A stretch of 64,000 bases of DNA from Ascarosepion bandense. Its lineage: Eukaryota; Mollusca; Cephalopoda; Sepiida; Sepiidae. The stretch spans positions 3,561,001-3,625,000 of the forward strand of contig JBBBDQ010001124.1 in the NCBI GenBank assembly GCA_037127315.1, read 5' to 3'. The notes below the pieces were generated by a model. That model was given only the letters and a program-made list of their open reading frames with translations, made no database searches and had not been told where the DNA came from. How positions within the stretch are numbered: position 1 is the first letter of the stretch; each line of letters opens with the position of its first letter. A program made the position numbers and the translations under genes. Positions 52,545 through 63,895 of this stretch are shown here, in pieces.

Positions 52545-53020
52545 AAGAATGTTCCATACCCAAAGCTTTCTTGAACAATTAGAACATCAACATGTGCCAT
52601 ATCCCTTTAGGAAGTGGGCAATCATGGCTCTCTACAATTTGTTGTTCTTTGTAAGTCTCCGTAAAGTTTGTCTTTTTGTTATCTCTCCTAATCCCTGTTT
52701 AGCCAACCACTTACAGAAGTTTATTAGGTAGGTTATTTGCTACTTTCCTTTGTCACTCTTGCCTTCATTATGTTTAAGTATCAAATTCTTATAACTTTCT
52801 TTCTTTGACATGTACCATAGGAATTTCAACTGTCTCTTTCTGAGTCCAAGTATAAGTGTCCTGTTTGCTTCCATTTTTCCTAGAACTTCCTCATTTCTCA
52901 CATGTTTAGTCTATTATATTTAGGGCATCATTCTGTAGAAGCAAAATGTGGTCTCAAGTATCTTCTTCATCTGTGATGAGATTGTCCAGCATTCACTGCT
53001 GTATAAGACGACTAATGGTA
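52545..53020 (-). pseudogene. LINE ORF2 C-terminal fragment (class of 33000-34030)
   Basis: Minus strand: a NAGQSHHR-like start (about 52995), a KMWSQVSSSSVMR-type region, then TQKETVEIPMVHVKERKL-like text (about 52845-52795), and the family end with CPLPKGIWHMLMF (52600-52570). This parallels the end of the LINE at 33000-34030, where the sequence CCTTCAGGACATAAGTG corresponds. It lies tail-to-tail with the fragment at 52330. Confidence 0.55.
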
Positions 53021-53870
53021 AGTAGACATAAAATGCAAGGTTTGGCTGGCAAAGCTCACTCTCTAGGGAGAAGTTAGAACATTGAAAGAAAAAAAAAGAT
53101 GATGAGCCAGTAGTTGGTCTAACATTTAATTAATAGTAACTGTGTGAGTGTGTGCACACATGCTCACTCATGCACCCATACTTCTTCATCTGTTGAATGT
53201 CAGCAGTTAATTGGACCGAGATGAATTTGTCAGTCAATAAAAATTAATTCAAATGTCAAGTACTTGCTTTTGAGAAGGCAGAAGTAAATAGAGAGAATGA
53301 CAGTGACTGAGATAGAGGGAGGGGTAATCAAAGAGAAAAATAGGTGCAAGATTGGTAAAAATAAAATAGTATGATGGTAAGATGGGGAGGGATAGAAAAG
53401 AAAAATGAAACACCCCTCTCCCTCTCCAAACTACTCCCTCCCAACCCATTGCTTCCAGTTTTCTCTTGGGGGTGGGGGTAGGGGGGCAGTGATTGCAACA
53501 ATTCTAAGCAGCTTAACAAGCTCACATTTTTCTTTTATCACTATCCTCTTCAAATTCTGTACAGTATTAAGTGAGGATAAGACATCATTTGTATTGGAGT
53601 AATGATTGCAGTAAGACTTTATTAGCAGAGTCTGAATTACAAGTGGAGAGTGCAGTTGTCCACTAAGCACTGATACCAGAAATAACCATTTCTTTCAACC
53701 TCCCTCATTATTATAGATGATGCACTCCAGATCATGAATATCAAAATATGCTCATACCAATTGATTTCTTAAAATTTAATGTTTTTGAAATATTGTCATT
53801 TGAGATGCTTAATCAATCCTAGTAGATAAGAAAACACCACAGATTATGAAATACAAAAAGAAATTAAATT
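53021..53870. other. Unannotated stretch
   Basis: Purine-rich at 53280-53400 and G-rich at 53466-53490; frames across it lack domains. Confidence 0.4.
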
Positions 53871-53879
53871 AAAAAAAAA

Positions 53880-54330
53880 TTATTTTAGTTTTTGTAAGGT
53901 ATCAAGCACTACCTCCACAAGGCAATCCATGTAGCCTCTGTGTTAAGTCTGGGGCCCTTTGGGTGTATGAATGGAAGCATAATGTTGACATCATTTATGA
54001 TCACTCCAAACACCATGGTGATGACTGGAACCAACCAACTTTTTCTAAATCCTATGCACCGTCTTTAGATTGACATCTAAACATTGAAATATTTGTATTG
54101 GAGTATTTGATTCAAATGACAAGCAACAGAGCCTACCATTTCCAAATTTTTTGTGGCATGAATTGCATCATGGTGTTCTTTTACTCACAGACAGTGACCA
54201 ATTGATCTTACTATATTGTGCAGTAAAAAAAAAAAACAAAAAAAAAAGCATATGCATGAAATAAAGATAAAATGGCAACAATTTACCCATTGTACTGAGT
54301 GTGTGAATTTGAGATTTAAATATTTTTGTA
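53880..54330 (-). pseudogene. Internally deleted mariner, third copy
   Basis: Minus strand: FTAQYSKINWSLSVSKRTP (54220-54170, parallel to LIAQYGRVSWVPSEKKN in the 28.6-kb copy), KFGNGRLCCLSFESNTPIQI, LDVNLKTVHRI (about 54085-54050), then after a deletion HHGVWSDHK and a MLPFIHPKGPRLNTEATWIA-like stretch (about 53990-53925). This copy keeps sequence around the P-x-L-N-T-E block that the other copies lack, so its deletion is independent. Confidence 0.7.
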
Positions 54331-54334
54331 ATTA

Positions 54335-55020
54335 TGCTATCAATGGAATTGTCTACCACTATCTGCTTAATCAGTAGGAGGTTTAGTTTTTTTTTTTTTT
54401 TAAACAGAATGTTATTATCAGCTTAAAATTAAGATGATTAAGTCATAATGAACAAATCTCCATAAAAATGGCTACAGTTCAGCAATTGCTTTAGATTTCT
54501 ATACAGCATTTATGAAAAGAATTTGTTTATTTTGAAAGCTGATATTTTTGTCCTCACCAAGAGAAGTGTGTGTAGGTGTGGGTTAAGGTGGGGTAGAGAT
54601 ACAAATTACTTATCCAACAAAGGCAGTACAGGTTGCTTAAAATCTCAAGTGTCAATCAGGCAGACAAATTAAAAAAAAAAATTGGTTGATTGCCTGATTA
54701 GAAACATTTTAAAAAATTTACTGTATTTTATTGCATACAATCCCTTGTTTCTGAAGATAAAACTAGGGAATAAATTACATCCTATAATATGATTCCATGG
54801 TATAATCATCCTTATGTAATAAAAAGTTGTACCATTAAAATTTCGATGTTGTACATATGTTTCACTACAATATTTAATTTTTCATGATGATAAAAAATAA
54901 GAATGAATTGGACATTTACCTACTACACGTTTCTTCAGAAAATTCCACTTTCTAAATTTATTTTTAAAGATTTTTTGATGAGTGCATTTAAATCTTGCGG
55001 TTTCAAATAAGAGGATTTTT
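54335..55020. other. Unannotated stretch
   Basis: T13-type run at 54388-54401; nothing else. Confidence 0.4.
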
Positions 55021-55024
55021 GTGA

Positions 55025-55316
55025 ATGTGAGTTTGTGGTGCAGTGGATATCTGCTCAGAAGGAGAAATCGGAGAGACAAATGTGAAATTCATTGCATTCA
55101 CTTATGTGCAAAAACACCCTTGGGAAAAGTATTAATCTGTCTCTTCTCCCTCTGGCTATGGGTTAAACAGCAGGACAGACTAGGTTCTCCTGGATTAGCA
55201 ACCAGTCTACCACAGAAAGTAATGGTAATATACTGTGAGAAAATATCCTGCTCAGTCAGTCATGTCTTAAAAAAAGACATGATTGCCCAAGCATGTATCA
55301 CTTATAATACTTAACT
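55025..55316 (+). mobile_element. SINE-A with degraded B box
   Basis: A box TGGTGCAGTGG, ATATCTGCTCAGAAGGAGAA, then a deletion removing much of the B box. The body is complete, with a degraded tail (TTAACTGAAACA). Confidence 0.8.
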
Positions 55317-55319
55317 GAA

Positions 55320-56395
55320 ACATTACTGAAAACATGTAATTTTGTATAATACAACCCCCCAACCTATTTTTTTTTCTATAATTTTCATTCAAAATTATGC
55401 ACAAGAAAATACAGTAAAATTTTGAAAGTTACAAAAAGAAACCCCAAAAACAAAGCCCCCCCCCCCAAAAAAAAAAACCGAAAACAAAACACCTTCAAAA
55501 GTTTATTTCCTTATTCATTTTTACTAAACATTATCTATGTCATAATGAACATCTATACTCCTCAGGTGAGGAAGGAGAAGAATCAAAGTAAAGAGGCCTA
55601 TTCAAAGATGGACCAAAAAAGAAACAGAAAGCTGACTTAATGAAATTCCCTTCACAGATATGCACAGTGTGTTATGACATTTTTAACAGAAATCTAAATT
55701 TCCTGAGAATGTCAAACCTAAAAAAAACATACAATGAGAACTATCAAACGGCATTCAAAAAAATCTTGCAGACTGATTGAAAAGACAAGAAAAGGTTTCA
55801 AGTGGAATTCTGACTGACTTTGAAGAAAATTCAGCCATGATCAGAAAATATATTTACAGTGAAACAAACAATGTCAGAACTGTCTACTTGATCATTACAG
55901 GCATTACAGGTAGAATAAATACCTAATTGTGACTGGATACCATAATATTCTTGTGCAGTGGCAGCATAAGCATAAAATTGTCAGTACCATCAATTTCAAG
56001 CTAAGAGGTTACATGTGTGAACTGGTTGGCTATGATATTCAGAAACTGCCCACCCACTAAATGCGCCAATTAACCTTATATTCTGTTTATATAGAAAGAA
56101 AGCACACAAAGAATAATATAATTCAAGACAAAACTAACAAGACAGACTTCTCTCTTCAAACACAAAACAATGGATTTGGAATGAAACCAAATTAGATAAC
56201 TGAATAATGTTAAAGTTTTTAAAGCCTATATACTTTGGCAGTTGACAACTTTTCTAAAGGTTTTAGAGAATCAGTAAGCTAAACATCCTATGGCTGTAAG
56301 AACATTATTTATTGAGAATATGTAAAAGTCATTGAAATACGTAAAGTTTTAGCAGCTGGTGATTTATCTGTTAAGTATAAAACATTTAAAAACTA
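55320..56395. other. Unannotated stretch
   Basis: C10A11-type run at 55460-55482. 55850-56060 contains an IITGITG-like frame that I could not support as a LINE endonuclease. No gene. Confidence 0.35.
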
Positions 56396-56399
56396 GTAA

Positions 56400-56565
56400 A
56401 AAGGTGTGGAGATGGTGTATTGATTATTGGCATGGGAAGTGGTGTTTGTGAGAAGTTCAAATTCTGGCTTGGTCTGTTGGGCTCACTTTATATTAATGCC
56501 CTTGCAAAATCCATCTCTTCTCCTTCCGGGTTAAATAATCAGATAGACTTTTCTCTAGCCCAGTG
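56400..56565 (+). mobile_element. Degraded tRNA-derived SINE
   Basis: TGGTGTATTGATTATTGGCA (A-box-like) and GAAGTTCAAATTCTGG (B-box-like), then CCATCTCTTCTCCTTCCGGG and TTAAATAATCAGATAGAC, which parallel the SINE-A body in weak form. Either an old SINE-A or a sister family. Confidence 0.5.
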
Positions 56566-56714
56566 TTTCTCAGTCAAAAGATAGCTATGTGTACTCCAAA
56601 GTTGACGGAAGAGCAATTTATGATTTTTTTTTTTTTGTTCTTATAGCAACTATAAGCTGATAAAATCTTGTCAAGTTAAAAATTATATCACATTCATGAG
56701 ATTTAAACTTTGAA

Positions 56715-56890
56715 ACATACACTCCACCCTTGTCTATTGAACAGGTTAAGAGGCTCATCCCTTGTTCCCTGTTTAGGATGTGGTTTCCGGTTTTCTCTTT
56801 TCCAATCTTTTCACTATTACATAGCCCCCTGCACATCAGTGGCGTTACTGCCTTGCTCGGGGTGATACGATTAAAAAAAAAAAAAAAAAT
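56715..56890 (+). mobile_element. LINE 3-prime tail
   Basis: ACACTCCACCCTTGTCTATT to GTAGCC-equivalent CATAGCCCCCTGCACATCAG, GGGGTGATACGATT and A17. Ends about 90 bp from the opposing LINE tail at 56975. Confidence 0.8.
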
Positions 56891-56974
56891 ATTGTTTTCA
56901 AGTAATAAAAATATAAAAATCATTCCTTGACTACAGGGAAATATCTAATTCCTTCTAAGTAAATAGTAACTGAA

Positions 56975-57620
56975 CTTTTTTTTTGTTTCACCCAAAGCAG
57001 GGGGCTACATAAGAGAGAAAGATTAGATAGAAGAGTAGAGAGAAAGACAAACCAGTAACAAGAGGTGTCAGAGAAAGGTGCAAGAGAAGGATGAAAATAC
57101 AGGTGTGATGACAGTTGCAAAGGTAGAAAAAAAAAGATATACAGGGTGATGTAGAAAGAACTGGAGTCAAGTGGTTAAGAGATAGGTATTGACATTGCAT
57201 TTGAATTCCTGGAGGTTGTAGCCATCAGGAAAGCAAGAATATAGAAGAGAGTTCCACAGGCGGGAAGTGTGAGAAAAAACGCTGAGGGAGTAGGATTGTT
57301 GGCCACATTTGTTTGATCTAACTGTGAATGGGTGGGACCCAGTTGCCAGTCTGGTTGCACAAGTAAGTTCTTGTGGCAGGGGCACCAGTGACTTAAGTTC
57401 AGAGCAGAAGCCATGAAAATATTTGTAGAACAGACAAAGGGAAGCCACATCCCATCGGTTAGAAAGTGGCTGGAGTTGAACCACCAAATACACTGAGATG
57501 AACAGAGGGGGCGCCTGACCATATATGACAGCAGTATTCCACGGATGGACGGATGGTTGATTTGTTTATGTGCAAGATGGATTCAGGCAGAAAAAACATC
57601 CTGGCTCAACACAGTGATCC
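56975..57620 (-). pseudogene. LINE ORF2 C-terminus with complete 3-prime UTR (LWN type)
   Basis: The minus-strand frame 57493-57167 (108 codons) is the best preserved LINE segment here: RWDVASLCLFYKYFHGFCSE, LKSLVPLPQELTCATRLATG, SHPFTVRSN, FSHTSRLWNSLLYSCFPDGY, NLQEFKCNVNTYLLTT and stop. Upstream in another frame are HKQINHPSVEYCCHIWSGAP. This is the conserved end of CR1/Jockey-like ORF2, downstream of the polymerase domain. A pyrimidine-rich UTR follows to GTAGCCCCCTGCTTTGGGTG and a short A-run at 56977-56986. The related 4150-4960 fragment covers the region just upstream. Confidence 0.85.
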
Positions 57621-57624
57621 AACC

Positions 57625-57895
57625 TAAATTTATTCGTTAAGTTGAAGAATAATAAAATAATAAATATAACATTTCTAATGTTTTATAATATTGGAAAATA
57701 AAATTTAAAAACCATTCACAAGAGTGTGTTTTATATATATGTGCACATAGAAAGAATTAATTATTTATCATTCTGTAACATGTGACATAGTAATTGTTAG
57801 TTTAATAACTGAGCCAGGCAGTGTTTATTTGGACTCTGAAATGAAATATCCTTAAACATGGGCAGTTGAGCAAGAACAGTCAACCCTTGTAGATT
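57625..57895. other. Unannotated stretch
   Basis: Nothing recognised. Confidence 0.4.
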
Positions 57896-57899
57896 AAAT

Positions 57900-58040
57900 A
57901 AAGTGTTCAGTTCAAAATTCCCTGTAGATTACTCAGGTGATATATATCAAATGAAGGCTAGAGAGCACAACTGTGGAAATGTTGAGGTAACAACAACAAC
58001 AACAACAACAACGATTAGGGCAATAGTCTGAGTGTAAATA
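57900..58040 (+). repeat. Diverged relative of 24640-24760 with (AAC)n
   Basis: TTCCCTGTAGATTACTCAGG, ATGAAGGCTAGAGAGCACAA and GGGCAATAGTCTGAGTGTAA parallel the segment upstream of the GIY-YIG frame at 25062. An (AAC)n run lies at about 57990-58011. The hammerhead-like core is lost (CAAATGAAGG). Confidence 0.5.
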
Positions 58041-58144
58041 ACTTAAACAAATATGACATCTTAAAACATAGGTCTTTGTATAAAGATGAGCAAACATTAA
58101 CTCCTTGTTATGGTGCCAAACTCAAAGCAATTGTCATCTTGCAA

Positions 58145-58456
58145 AATAGTCAGTCAGTCAGTCAGTTAAGTGCCATATGTGATACACGCTTGGGTGATCA
58201 TGTTTTGAAAGAGATGACCGACTGGTCAGAACATTATCCCGCAATAGGTTGCCATTACTTTCTGCGGTAGACTGGTTGCCAGCCAAGGCTATAGAACCCA
58301 ATCCGTCCTGTTATTTAACCCATAACTGGAAGGAAGAGATGGATTAATACCTTTCCCAAGAGTATTTGCGCGTAAGTGAATGCAATAAATTCAACTGGAA
58401 TTTGAACTCGGCTCCCCGATTTCTCGTTCTGAGCCGATATCCACTGCACCACAAGA
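58145..58456 (-). mobile_element. SINE-A
   Basis: Complete minus-strand copy from the (CAGT)n tail (GTCAGTCAGTCAGTCAGTTA) to the A box (complement of TTGTGGTGCAGTGGATATCG). Confidence 0.85.
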
Positions 58457-58498
58457 GAGATTAACAGTCTTAAATGCATACAAGTTAACTTAGAGAAA

Positions 58499-58757
58499 AA
58501 GAGACATGACTGACTGGGCAGAGAAGATTATCCCGCAGTAGGTTGCCATTGCTTTCTGCAGTAGACTGGTTGCCAGCCAAGGCTACAGAACCCAATCTGT
58601 CCTGTTATTTAACCTATAACCTGGAAGGAAGAGATGGAATAATACCTTTCCCAAGGGTATTTGCGCATAAGTGAATGCAATGAATTCAACTGGAATTTGA
58701 ACTCCGCTCCCCGATTTCTCGTTCCGAGCCGATATCCACTGCACCACAACACCATAA
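58499..58757 (-). mobile_element. SINE-A, 3-prime truncated, same orientation as its neighbour
   Basis: Same strand as the 58145 copy and about 40 bp away. Lacks the last 45 bp of the family (starts at AAGAGACATGACTGACTGGG). Head complete. Confidence 0.85.
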
Positions 58758-58759
58758 AA

Positions 58760-59985
58760 GTAAGCGATCTCATTCATGACACTAAACTGAGGACTTGATA
58801 TCTTGTCCATGTCAGCCGACTGACTGAGTAATATAACAATTGAAACATGATATGATTGGGATTCAAATCACAAGTTCACTTGCATGATTTGATATTAAGT
58901 TTCATGAGAACCTTTTTCTGTGGTTCCTGCCAAATTAATGGATAGCTCAGTAGTGATTGCTTACAGTTAGAATTATTGATATCTGAAACATACATCCTGT
59001 GCGCAGCCTAAGTTTATTTCCATTGTTGTACTTGTGATGTAAAATAGCAGATTTCACACACCCAACTTGCAAGACAGGAAGAGATAAATTTATATCATAT
59101 TTCAATAGCATAAATAATGCTTATTAAAAAAAAAAATGAATATGTATAGGTTGGCAATTCTGTTCAAAATAAATGCAGTATCTGTGCATTCTGCACAGAA
59201 TCAACATATTGCTCCACTAGGGTCATTGTAGTATTTGTGCGCTCTGCTTAACTTAGTATGCAAATTCATTTAAGGTACTGTTCAAACAGCAGAACGTTTG
59301 CTTAAGTCTGTATGTTACATCAGGTCTGATGTTCAAATCGAGGCTAGATTCACCTTAATGATATCATATAGCGTTTAACAACACAAATGTTACAGGGAAA
59401 CAAAGACATACATAAGTGTATTTCTTCACACTGATCTCTTATGCCATTGTAATTTTAAGAAAGTATTTTCCTCTTGGCAAAGAGTATGTCACGTTCTTTC
59501 AAACGTCTTTACACTAGCAAGAACGGCTAACTTTCTTGTTAAATACAGCAAGGGTGTATTAAAATTGGAGGAAACACAACTGATTATTTTCCTAACTGCT
59601 ATGAGAATTATATGCAGAGAAAGGAAAGAAAAGGTAACAAAATGATATTGCCTCAGAAGACAGTAACTTCAAGAACAAAATGCCCACAAGACTGACTTCC
59701 AAAAGACACTGAGTCTTACCAACTGCTGGTCCCTCTTACTCTGGTCGCTTTTATTGACATGAAATAGTAGACAGAAACTTGGAGCTAAACAAGTTGCAGA
59801 TAGGCCTTTATCTGAATATGCCAACCTGTCCTGCTGCTAGCAGGAAAAACCCTTGTGTAACTGCTTTTGACAAACATGTCCACATGCAATCAAGGGCCTT
59901 TTTTTTTTTGTATTGATGTGTATTTGCCACAAAATCTAACAATAGGTAATAAGAACAGGCAGAACACTAACTGAAAATTTGGCCC
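58760..59985. other. Mostly unannotated
   Basis: 59295-59370 (GATGTTCAAATCGAGGCTAG) has a B-box-like motif without a clear A box. No gene. Confidence 0.4.
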
Positions 59986-59998
59986 CTCTACTGTGAAG

Positions 59999-60304
59999 GA
60001 CGTGTGTTGTGATGCAGTCGATATCAATCCAGAATGATAAATCGGTAAGCTGAATTTGAATTCCAGTTGAATTCCTTGCATTCATTTATGTACAAATACT
60101 CTTGGAAAAGGTATTAATCCGTCTCTTCCCTCCAGTTATGGGTTAAATAATAGGACAGATTGGGTTCTATAGCCTTGGTTTGCAACCAGTCTACCGCAGA
60201 AAGCAATGGCATCCTACTGCGGGATAATCTTCTGCCCAGTCAGTCATGTCTGTTTCGAAACATGATCGCCATAGTGTGTATTCCGTATGGCACTTAACTG
60301 ACTG
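59999..60304 (+). mobile_element. SINE-A with 9-bp target duplication
   Basis: Head GACGTGTGTTGTGATGCAGT, body complete, tail TTAACTGACTG. Perfect direct repeats ACTGTGAAG at 59990-59998 and 60305-60313. Confidence 0.9.
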
Positions 60305-60313
60305 ACTGTGAAG

Positions 60314-61180
60314 TAGTGGTTACCAAATTAGTCTCAATGACTTATTACTGCAATGAATTTGGTTCTTTTTGGATGCTTCATACTTGTGGCTTGATGCCAT
60401 TCTGAGGTGGGGGTTAGTATCAGGACTCACCATGAAACAATGAGTAGTAAACTCATCTGAATAATTTTAATGATTGCAGAAAGTTCAATCCTTACTGAAT
60501 GGAAAGCACTTGTCTTATGCCATACTAATTTAATTTTATTAAATACTGATATCAACAAACAAAACTGTCAAAGTAGTATATTTTTCAATTACATGAAAGC
60601 TTAATTTTGGCTTCTAATTCTCATAGAAAATCTCTTCTCCCATTACATACAAATACAGAATTACTAACTTAACCTTTTGACATGGATTAGTCTTGTCTTT
60701 ATATGATAAAAGTTAACTGAAGCAAGTCTGTCCCCCCCCCACCCCCGAAAGTCAAGTTTTGAGCAATACCCTCTCATTGCATCAAAAGGTGATAACCATA
60801 GATCACCCTGACACCACAGGAACCAGATCATTTTTTTTTCCTTTTTTAATCTTTATCAACACTTATAACTGCAGGGGTTCCATATTAAGCCAAACTTGTG
60901 CATTAGTTACCTCTGTGGGTAAATAAGCAAATAAATAATGTCACGGTTGATGTTGCTTAGCATTGAATCACAGTCCCTAGCTATGTTACCAACTATTCTG
61001 GGTACATTTCGTATCACATTCAAGTACTGTTTGGAATAGTTGTGTTAGGTGGTAATTTTTCAACTGCTAATTAAAAAAAAAATGTTCGACCAGGAATTTT
61101 TTTTAAGATAAGTTTAATAAATGGGGAAACAAAACCATGCTGCAGATAAAATTTGAAAAAAAATTAAGTGTGTTGTATCA
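60314..61180. other. Unannotated stretch
   Basis: C-rich run at 60732-60745. No gene. Confidence 0.4.
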
Positions 61181-61600
61181 ATAGTATTTGTCTATATTTC
61201 TGAGATGAGGTATTTACAGTATTTATATTAGACTATAGATGAGAACAATAGTTCAAATAATGTAAATACTGTATTGTACCAAATATGCAGTGCTGGGTTG
61301 TGATGGTGGGGAGACTTAAGAAATAATTTAATCATGTTGACACTTTTATTTGATACATAACAGTATAGATATATGCAGTAATTATGAAACAATAACAACT
61401 GTTTTTTCTTGCAGAGAAATGGTGTACATTTTCAGGGAGAGTTGAAAGAGAAAAAAAAGAGAGAAAGAGAAACTTTCTCAAGGAAGAAAGGTCGGAGCAT
61501 ACAAGGGTTGAAACATCATACAAATGGCAACAAATATGAGGACAATAGTCCGAATAATGTAAATACTACCTCATCTCAGAAATATAGACAAATACTTTCT
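61181..61600. repeat. Repeat family F: element bounded by about 60-bp inverted repeats
   Basis: The left end AGTATTTGTCTATATTTCTG then AGATGAGGTA (61184-61214) is mirrored at the right end by ACCTCATCTCAGAAATATAG then ACAAATACT (61568-61597). The inner parts (AATAGTTCAAATAATGTAAA and its inverted partner) extend the similarity. The 300-bp interior includes the GAAGAAAGGTCGGAGCATAC motif shared with the other family F copies. No coding. Confidence 0.65.
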
Positions 61601-61692
61601 TTTTGATTTACTTAATTCAGTAATGAATATTCAGCATACTAAAGAGTTAGCCATAACACAACAGTGTTTTAAATGTTGGCAATATACATTTG

Positions 61693-61723
<31 letters not shown>
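61693..61723. repeat. (TA)n microsatellite
   Basis: Pure TA tract ending TAGATATG. Confidence 0.9.
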
Positions 61724-61725
<2 letters not shown>

Positions 61726-61729
61726 TATG

Positions 61730-62555
61730 TTGGCAAGATACATTTGCCATTCACCTTAATCAGATTTTGTGATTTTATGTTATCCATATTTAAGATGTCC
61801 CATGAGATTGCTCATAAATATATGCAGTGTTTTTTAAATCATCACATATATGTGAAGAAAATCAAATCAACACCCAGCTGACCTTTGAAACAACTCAACA
61901 GGTAACAGATACCCACCCACTGTAAGAAACAAACACTAGTTTATATAAAGGTGTGCTCAACAAGTTTGCAAAAAATCTGACCAGAATTTTTTTTAATGCT
62001 TTTCAAGTTCAACTTTAGGAATCCTTTCTTGGTTGGGATGAGATCTTTTCAACCTGCCTTATACAAGATTAAGAAAGGATTCTAAAAGAAATTCTCATGT
62101 TTGACAGTATTTGGGGAATTGGGTCATGTCAAGAACTTTTTCATCATCTAATCTTATGCACACATGATATCGTTGGTGTTCAAGCCAAGATAAAAATCAT
62201 CCAATAGCAAGTATTGTAATATGATGGGTAGTGACATTATTCTTTTCCATACTTATTGACATTTTTTACATGAGTGACATCAGGTGAGTTAAGCATTATT
62301 GTTTTGGTTTGTTTCAGTCTTGTTTAACAGCACATCAACCTCTTTAGGTTATCCTAGGATCTGAATCCTTTATTTAGTACATTTATGATCTGTAAGTTAA
62401 ATTCTTTCAAGATTAAATTTTGGTTAAAGAGGTGGGGGATTATGTCTTTGTATAAAGTCTGACCTGTTTAATAAAGTTTAGCATGTTATTCAGGTTGGTT
62501 TAACTGAAAAGCTCATTCAGGTCTCTTACGTTTTCTTTTTTTCTTCATATGGCTA
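61730..62555. other. Mostly unannotated
   Basis: 62310-62375 (GTTTAACAGCACATCAACCT, then GGTTATCCTAGGATCTGAAT) resembles the 3-prime module of the composite SINEs. Otherwise nothing. Confidence 0.4.
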
Positions 62556-62559
62556 AAGC

Positions 62560-62753
62560 CAGGGGTTTAACCATTACTACTGATTAGTGACTTTAACTCT
62601 CACTGGGTGCCTCTATATTTGCAACCTTGTGCTAAATTAAGTTTAAGAAAAAAGAAAAAAAGAAAAAAAAGGAAAAAAAAAGAAAAAAAAAGGAAAAAAA
62701 AAAGGAAAAAAAAAAGGAAAAAAAAAGGAAAAAAAAAGGAAAAAAAAAAAAGC
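62560..62753 (+). repeat. SINE-D scrap followed by an A-rich (GGAAAAAAA)n tract
   Basis: GGGTGCCTCTATATTTGCAA and CCTTGTGCTAAATTAAG match the body of the SINE-D at 16038. It runs directly into 110 bp of A-runs separated by G or GG (62642-62753), which may be an expanded tail of that SINE. Confidence 0.55.
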
Positions 62754-63044
62754 TCTTGATCTTTACACGGGACCTGAGGTGAAAATTAACCAGTGTTCAG
62801 TTCTACACCCCAGCTGCATCTTGATATGCTTAAAGAGAGGAAGAGTTAGTCTATCCCTGATGAATGAGGCATTCCAAAATAGAAAGTGATAAGGGAACAG
62901 GACAATTTCTGCATGTAGAGTTCCATATTAATCATGACCTTGTGTCAAATCTATTGTCTTAGAGTGGGGTGGATAAACAGCTTCCTAACATTTTCACATT
63001 GAACCACTTCAATTCAGTATGGTTTTCCTTTTCGTTTTTCTTTA

Positions 63045-63720
63045 AATCATTTCACCCAGAAAAGGCAATAAAGCCACTAAGATGCAAGGAGTTACTAAGG
63101 AGCAAGAACAAAGAGGATTCAAGGAGACAGTAGGTAACAATTGACACTGCATTTAAATTTTGAAGATCAATGCTGGCTGGAAAGAAGAAGTGCAAGAAAA
63201 ACTGTTAGCATAGAATTTATGATTATGATTACATTATGATTACATCTTGCCAATTTATGATTACATCTTGCCAATTTATGATTACATCTTGCCAATTTAT
63301 GATTATGATTACATCTTGCCAATTTATGATTATGATTACATCTTGCCAATTTATGATTATGATTACATCTTGCCAATTTATGATTATGATTACATTATGA
63401 TTACATCTTGCCAATTTAACTGTAAAATGATGAGACCTTGTTGCTAGTCAATTACTGGACTTAAATTCATAAAGTCTAGGTACCAGAGAGGAAATTCATC
63501 GGAACACCTACCATTAAATATTTGTAGAAAAGGCATGGAAAAGCTAAATTATGGTGGTGAGAAAAGAACTGAAGCCAAAATGCCAGGTCAGGACCAATAA
63601 CATTGCAGAATCTTTTTTGGATTTCATCAAAAATCTCTAAATATGTAGCATGTGCGCTAAACCAAATGTGGCAACAATATCTGAAGCATTTCTAAGTTGT
63701 ATCAAGATGAAATATATTTT
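63045..63720 (-). pseudogene. LINE ORF2 C-terminal region, interrupted by a minisatellite
   Basis: The minus strand parallels 4150-4960. Shared plus-strand landmarks are AATATTTGTAGAAAAGGCAT, GTCAGGACCAATAACATTGC and ATGTAGCATGTGCGCTAAAC (compare TAGCAGAAGCACTCAAC). The tail lies at 63050-63100, where CACCCAGAAAAGGCAATAAA then GCCACTAAGATGCAAGGAGT is the family 3-prime UTR. Coding text is destroyed. The repeat 63216-63418 sits inside it. Confidence 0.6.
63216..63418. repeat. 21/27-bp minisatellite inside a LINE remnant
   Basis: About eight units ending ATTACATCTTGCCAATTTAT, with a short form (21 bp, three units first) and a long form (27 bp, with an extra ATGATT) in succession. Predicted peptides (DYILPIYDYD, ARCNHNHKL) are repeat translations. 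Confidence 0.9.
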
Positions 63721-63789
63721 GAAGTGTAAGAATATTTTTATCTTTTTTGTGAGTGATTATTGCATTAACAATTTAAGAATAAGATGCAA

Positions 63790-63895
63790 GTCCTACTATT
63801 TAGCCCATACCTAGGAGAAAGAGATAGAATGTAATGAGCCTGACTGGAAATCAAACACAGCTATCCAATTTCTCATTCTGAGCCACAAAGCAGTA
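63790..63895 (-). mobile_element. SINE-A fragment, diverged
   Basis: Minus-strand landmarks GGCTCAGAATGAGAAATTGG, then TTTGATTTCCAGTCAGGC, TCTCTTTCTCCTAGGTATGG and GCTAAATAGTAGG follow the SINE-A head and early body. Internal deletion and truncation. Confidence 0.55.

Noticed and set aside
53249..53670. Overlapping small frames on both strands
   Set aside because: They follow purine- or G-rich low-complexity DNA and show no domain.
55850..56060. LINE endonuclease (IITGITG-like motif)
   Set aside because: Only a few residues fit, with no neighbouring endonuclease blocks.
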